From positions 15,162-79,161 of the forward strand of contig JAZRDT010000157.1 in NCBI GenBank assembly GCA_045660385.1: a stretch of DNA of 64,000 nucleotides, written 5' to 3'. Origin of the DNA: UBA1189 sp045660385. GTDB taxonomy: Bacteria > Bacteroidota > Bacteroidia > Bacteroidales > Bacteroidaceae. Below the pieces are notes generated by a model. That model was not told the origin of the DNA. It saw only the letters and a program-made list of their open reading frames with translations, and made no database searches. The position numbers were made by a program, and so were the translations under genes. Shown one piece after another: positions 61,637 through 64,000 of this stretch; position 1 is the stretch's first letter; each line of letters starts with the position of its first letter.

Positions 61637-63600
61637 ATTCCAAAGGATAATGTCAGTTTATAATTGCGCCCGGGCATAGGGTAGCGCGGTATGTGTTCGT
61701 ATTGTATGTCGAGCAGGTCGCACACCTCAAGGCATACGCCCCACTGCGTCTTATCCATGGGGAGCGTGTAGGTCAGTTTCATGTCGATGTTGTGATAGGG
61801 CTTTAACACATCTTCGGGGTCTGCATAGCTCCACATGCGTTCGCCCACATAGAGATAAGAGGTGGTAAACTGTAGGTTGTGCCAGCCGACGATGGCCGTG
61901 ACTCCCGACGACAATGTGGGAGAATAGCAGATGGGCTTGTCATACGTATCCTCATCCTCGGGGTCGGTACGGTTCACGTCGCGTTGCCATGTCAGCGAAC
62001 CTAGCAGTGAGAACTGCCAGTCATCCGTGTGGTAACGGCCCTGTGCTGTAGCATTGAGCCCTCGGCAAAAAGTGTAGCCGTAGTTCATCATCGACCACGT
62101 ATAGGTACCCTTCAGGGGAAGGCACACGATACGGTTCTCAATCTTGTTCTGATAGGCGTCGGCCTGCACGGAGGCATTCCAATGCGGAGAATCGAAGTGG
62201 TACTCAACCCCCATATTGAGTTGCTTGGTATATTCGGGTTTTAGGTTTCGGTTGCCCACCTGAGTATAGTAGAGATCGTTGAGCGTGGGTGCACGGAAGA
62301 TCTTCTTGTACCAGGCGCGCAGCGTCAGCCCCTCCCATGTGTAGGCGGTAGAGACAGCCGGTGTCCAGCGCTCCAAGGGGTCGGCAGCCCCCACATGGGC
62401 AAAGGTAACATCGCGGTAATGCTGGTGTAGCAGCGAAGCCGCCGCCTGCAAACCTTGCCAGTTGACCTGTGCCGCCATCACCTGCTTCTGGTCGAGGCGG
62501 AACACATCGTCAAACTTCTTCAGGTCGGCCGCCAGCTTGCTGTAGCGCACATCGTAGCTTGCCGAGAGCGACAGCCACTGCCAGGGCGTGAACGCATAGC
62601 ATAGTGCGCCGTAGCCATCCTGCTGGTAATAATGGTTGTCGACGCGAGCTGTATTCTGGTTTTCAGGATAGTCGGTACAGTAGCGCAGATACTCGTTGGT
62701 GTACTTGGCATTTACCTTCAAGTGATGGTGCTCAGCGAATTGTGCTTGGTACGAGGTCTGAACGAAGAAGTCACGGTCCCACTCACGGCCCACGTTGACA
62801 TACTTGTCGCTCAACCGCCTCACGATGCCGCCCGGGCAACCACGCTCACTGTCGTAATAATAAATATGAGATGCGAAACCACCCTTGAACAGGGCTCCTT
62901 CGATGCGTCCGTAGCGGATGTCACTGTTGGCACGACGCCCTACGGTATCTTCATACTCCGAGTGGTAGCGGAAAGGGTAGTCGCCACGCGAGTCGGTCCA
63001 CTCACCATCGATGAAGCCGCTCCAGCCCTTTCTCTCAAACTGGACATTAGCCTTCGCCATATAGGTGGTAAACGAGGCTCTACGCAACTGTACTGACAAC
63101 GAATCCTTTGTGGGTCTTCGTGTACGTAGATACACGGTAGCGCCCGATGCATACTCAGAGGCCGACTGGCAATGGTCGAGCTTGTTTGCGTTGTAGAGCG
63201 ATACGTTCTCCATCGTCGATAGGGAGAACTTGCCTAAATCCACCGTGCCGTTCTGGGCATTGGTGATGCGTATACCATCCACATAGATACCCACATGTTG
63301 CGCACCGAGCGAACGCACGTTGACGGTTTTCAGTCCGCCCAGTCCACCATAATCCTTGATCTGCACACCAGCAAAATACTTCAGCGCATCAGCCACCGAT
63401 GTGTTGCTCAGTGCTTGTAGCTCCTCACCCTGCAAGGTCTGCGATGTAGCCATAGTGCGAGAGGGTTGTTTGGAGGTGATTGTCACCTCATCAAGAGCCT
63501 GTATGCTGTCGAGCGACAGTTGGGCACTGGCAGTCATCACTTGTGCCGCAAGCAAGAGCATCGCGGCGCACCGTATCACATGTTGTCGTGTCTTATACAT
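61633..63600 (-). CDS. btuB: TonB-dependent cobalamin receptor (BtuB-like)
   Basis: 655 residues from ATG 63600 (MYKTRQHVIRCAAMLLLAAQ). An in-frame start 7 codons earlier (63621) is possible; I prefer the shorter one for its signal-peptide shape. TonB box LDEVTITSKQPS (about 37-48), plug domain about 45-165 (VADALKYFAGVQIKDYGGLG, SLGAQHVGIYVDGIRI), then a 22-strand barrel ending KLTLSFGI. No SusC-type N-terminal carboxypeptidase domain is present. A cobalamin riboswitch 240 nt upstream identifies the substrate class as a corrinoid. It is the first gene of the operon. Confidence 0.9.
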   Translation of the reverse strand: MYKTRQHVIRCAAMLLLAAQVMTASAQLSLDSIQALDEVTITSKQPSRTMATSQTLQGEELQALSNTSVADALKYFAGVQIKDYGGLGGLKTVNVRSLGAQHVGIYVDGIRITNAQNGTVDLGKFSLSTMENVSLYNANKLDHCQSASEYASGATVYLRTRRPTKDSLSVQLRRASFTTYMAKANVQFERKGWSGFIDGEWTDSRGDYPFRYHSEYEDTVGRRANSDIRYGRIEGALFKGGFASHIYYYDSERGCPGGIVRRLSDKYVNVGREWDRDFFVQTSYQAQFAEHHHLKVNAKYTNEYLRYCTDYPENQNTARVDNHYYQQDGYGALCYAFTPWQWLSLSASYDVRYSKLAADLKKFDDVFRLDQKQVMAAQVNWQGLQAAASLLHQHYRDVTFAHVGAADPLERWTPAVSTAYTWEGLTLRAWYKKIFRAPTLNDLYYTQVGNRNLKPEYTKQLNMGVEYHFDSPHWNASVQADAYQNKIENRIVCLPLKGTYTWSMMNYGYTFCRGLNATAQGRYHTDDWQFSLLGSLTWQRDVNRTDPEDEDTYDKPICYSPTLSSGVTAIVGWHNLQFTTSYLYVGERMWSYADPEDVLKPYHNIDMKLTYTLPMDKTQWGVCLEVCDLLDIQYEHIPRYPMPGRNYKLTLSFGI

Positions 63601-63840
63601 ATATACACCATTATCTATCAAGCCATCTTTTTCAGTATGCTTGATACACAGGTATACATGTCAACTCACAAATGACAAACTATACGATGGGCCATCTATC
63701 GTCGCGTGTTGGAAGATACAGCAGAGTACTCCTCATGCTATCCATGCCTCTTCCTTGCCAATAATCGTGGATATGTGAAAACCCATGTCCGTCCATTCGA
63801 TTCTTTCCGTAGACCTGCGTCAAGAATACTTTTTATTTGT

Positions 63841-64000
63841 CACGGCCGGTCTTCTGACTTATCCCGTTTATTGCGCCTTCCCAACAATGAAGTCAGTGGC
63901 TAAAGAGTGCAATAAACACACAGTTGCTAAGGGACTTACAGCAGCAGGTACTGTCCCGGATTCACACCGGATTCCCGTAAATCCAAGCCTTTGTAGAGGC
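63841..64000 (-). promoter_or_regulatory. Cobalamin riboswitch upstream of btuB
   Basis: On the minus strand the conserved aptamer core is clear: GGGAATCCGGTGTGAATCC (about 63978-63960), CAGTACCTGCTGCTGTAAG (about 63951-63933), GCCACTGACTTCATTGTTGG (about 63899-63880), then GGGAAGGCGC and GGGATAAGTCAGAAGACCGG (about 63865-63846). These match the B12-box architecture. The extreme 5' part may lie outside the window. The leader from 63840 to the btuB start (240 nt) has no gene and should contain the expression platform. Adenosyl- versus methyl-cobalamin selectivity is not determined. Confidence 0.92.

Overview
The window is a contiguous piece of a Bacteroidales chromosome, most likely Prevotellaceae or a close relative; this is inferred from the sequence only. 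Promoters carry the Bacteroidetes primary-sigma pattern (TAnnTTTG, sometimes preceded by TTTG/TTG about 19-20 bp upstream). The primary sigma factor is short and lacks region 1.1. Many secreted proteins are lipoproteins, and two end in a short T9SS-like sorting tail. BtuB/BtuG-like B12 genes, GH2/GH43/GH51 enzymes and a Wza/Wzc exopolysaccharide locus fit a gut or oral polysaccharide degrader.

Layout. 0-1.5 kb: end of a heavy-metal RND efflux operon (His-rich adaptor, start of the CusA/CzcA pump). 1.9-3.5 kb: acyl-CoA synthetase. 3.6-10.5 kb: a minus-strand operon with three consecutive membrane-fusion lipoproteins, a MacB-type permease, its separate ATPase and a TolC. 11.1 kb: tRNA-Ser(UGA). 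11.4-14.7 kb: mutS2 and a TRIC-type channel. 14.8-17.2 kb: GH2 beta-galactosidase. 17.2-20.4 kb: a small accessory island with a repeat-rich spacer, DUF6078, a DUF4160/DUF2442-HTH pair and a divergent DUF3791-DUF3990-orf3 operon that looks like an ADP-ribosyltransferase toxin-antitoxin module. 20.4-27.5 kb: FadL-like porin, Ser-rich envelope protein, prmA, clostripain-like lipoprotein and rpoD. 28.0-45.5 kb: exopolysaccharide locus (small leader ORF, flippase, acetyltransferase, glycosyltransferases, epimerase, ATP-grasp, polymerase, Wza, Wzc). It contains an embedded PqqD / nucleotidyltransferase / HprK-like kinase trio and one glycosyltransferase interrupted by a -1 frame change at an A-tract. 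45.6 kb: OmpA-family protein. 47.3-50.3 kb: divergent GH51 and GH43 enzymes. 50.7-56.3 kb: nadE, lytic transglycosylase and a nuclease-helicase. 56.5-64 kb: a minus-strand vitamin B12 uptake operon headed by a cobalamin riboswitch (BtuB, a BtuG-like beta-propeller, and a 1262-residue surface protein).

How the parts work together. The EPS genes are tightly packed, with several ATGA overlaps. A second promoter near 41.07 kb drives the last glycosyltransferase plus the Wza/Wzc export pair. The B12 operon couples riboswitch sensing to outer-membrane import; its two surface proteins appear to use T9SS-like tails where characterised BtuG is a lipoprotein. The non-coding DNA is unusually structured: arrays of tiny hairpins whose stems differ in sequence but keep pairing, two MITE-like elements, a hairpin repeat family that supplies the rpoD promoter, and a palindromic repeat inserted in frame inside mutS2.
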